Positions 4,996 through 5,144 of a stretch of 5,144 nucleotides of DNA are shown in pieces. The translations under genes and the position numbers were made by a program. Under the pieces are notes generated by a model. The model did not search any database. It saw nothing but the letters and a program-made list of their open reading frames with translations, and was not told the origin of the DNA. Every line of letters begins with the position of its first letter. Positions within the stretch are counted from its first letter, which is position 1. The stretch spans positions 1 through 5,144 of the forward strand of contig JAJYFX010000176.1 in assembly GCA_021785315.1 (NCBI GenBank). Direction: 5' to 3'. The stretch is from Actinomycetes bacterium (GTDB lineage Bacteria > Actinomycetota > Acidimicrobiia > Acidimicrobiales > Acidimicrobiaceae).

Positions 4996-5144
4996 GTTAC
5001 GATTTAGTGGTTATCGGTGGCGGTGCCGGTGGTCTGGGTGCCGCACGTGCCGGGATCAGACTCGGTAAACGGACGGTCATGGTTCAGGACGGCCGCATAG
5101 GTGGCGACTGCACATTTACCGGTTGTGTCCCTTCGAAAACCCTC
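4992..5144 (+). CDS. Pyridine nucleotide-disulfide oxidoreductase, N-terminal part (partial)
   Basis: The first 51 residues of a flavoprotein are present; the gene runs off the right edge. VVIGGGAGGLGAA (6-18) is the GxGxxG dinucleotide motif that binds FAD, and GGDCTFTGCVPSKTL (37-51) is the redox-active disulfide site C-x4-C (Cys40, Cys45) of the glutathione reductase/dihydrolipoamide dehydrogenase/mercuric reductase family. The usual acidic residue at the end of strand 2, which holds the FAD ribose, appears as Gln32-Asp33. The TFTG variant between the cysteines is one I associate with actinobacterial members often labelled mercuric or mycothione reductase; the visible part cannot separate these. 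It lies 80 bases after the anti-sigma gene in the same direction, so cotranscription is plausible, which would suit a thiol-redox role. Confidence 0.9.
   Translation, partial: MSYDLVVIGGGAGGLGAARAGIRLGKRTVMVQDGRIGGDCTFTGCVPSKTL

Overview
The window looks like a piece of chromosome from an actinobacterium, most likely a marine or freshwater Acidimicrobiia-type lineage. This is an inference from three things: the style of the ECF sigma factor (PRAWLLTIMRN and a basic run before RPNLLRD), the zinc anti-sigma partner, and the GGDCTFTGCVPSK active site of the flavoprotein at the right edge. Base composition is fairly balanced, so this is not a high-GC actinomycete. No rRNA, tRNA, CRISPR array or insertion sequence is visible.

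Layout, left to right. The last 29 codons of an unidentified plus-strand gene (1-90) are followed by a small ArsR-family repressor (168-533) with the cysteine arrangement of the Cd/Pb sensor CmtR. A long, interrupted inverted repeat lies just upstream of its start. Next comes a gene-poor stretch (534-998) with only decayed-looking frames. Then there is a minus-strand two-gene unit: a small NrtS-like nitrate/nitrite transporter (1778-2002) joined by an ATGA overlap to a class I SAM-dependent methyltransferase (999-1781). After a second gene-poor stretch (2003-2471) comes a minus-strand HAD hydrolase of the haloacid dehalogenase type II group (2472-3167). It is transcribed away from lspA, the lipoprotein signal peptidase (3443-3958, plus).

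The right end is a plus-strand regulatory cluster: an ECF sigma factor (4067-4627), its overlapping soluble zinc-finger anti-sigma factor (4624-4911), a possible 21-residue leader ORF (4930-4995), and the start of a pyridine nucleotide-disulfide oxidoreductase (from 4992, cut by the edge). A redox-type anti-sigma factor next to a dithiol flavoprotein suggests a thiol- or metal-stress circuit, but the flavoprotein's substrate cannot be told from 51 residues.

Nothing here amounts to a clearly new multi-gene system. The points most worth a second look are the nrtS-methyltransferase coupling, the dyads abutting the arsR, nrtS and sigma starts, the altered catalytic pocket of the HAD enzyme, and the ATGA-coupled leader ORF before the flavoprotein.
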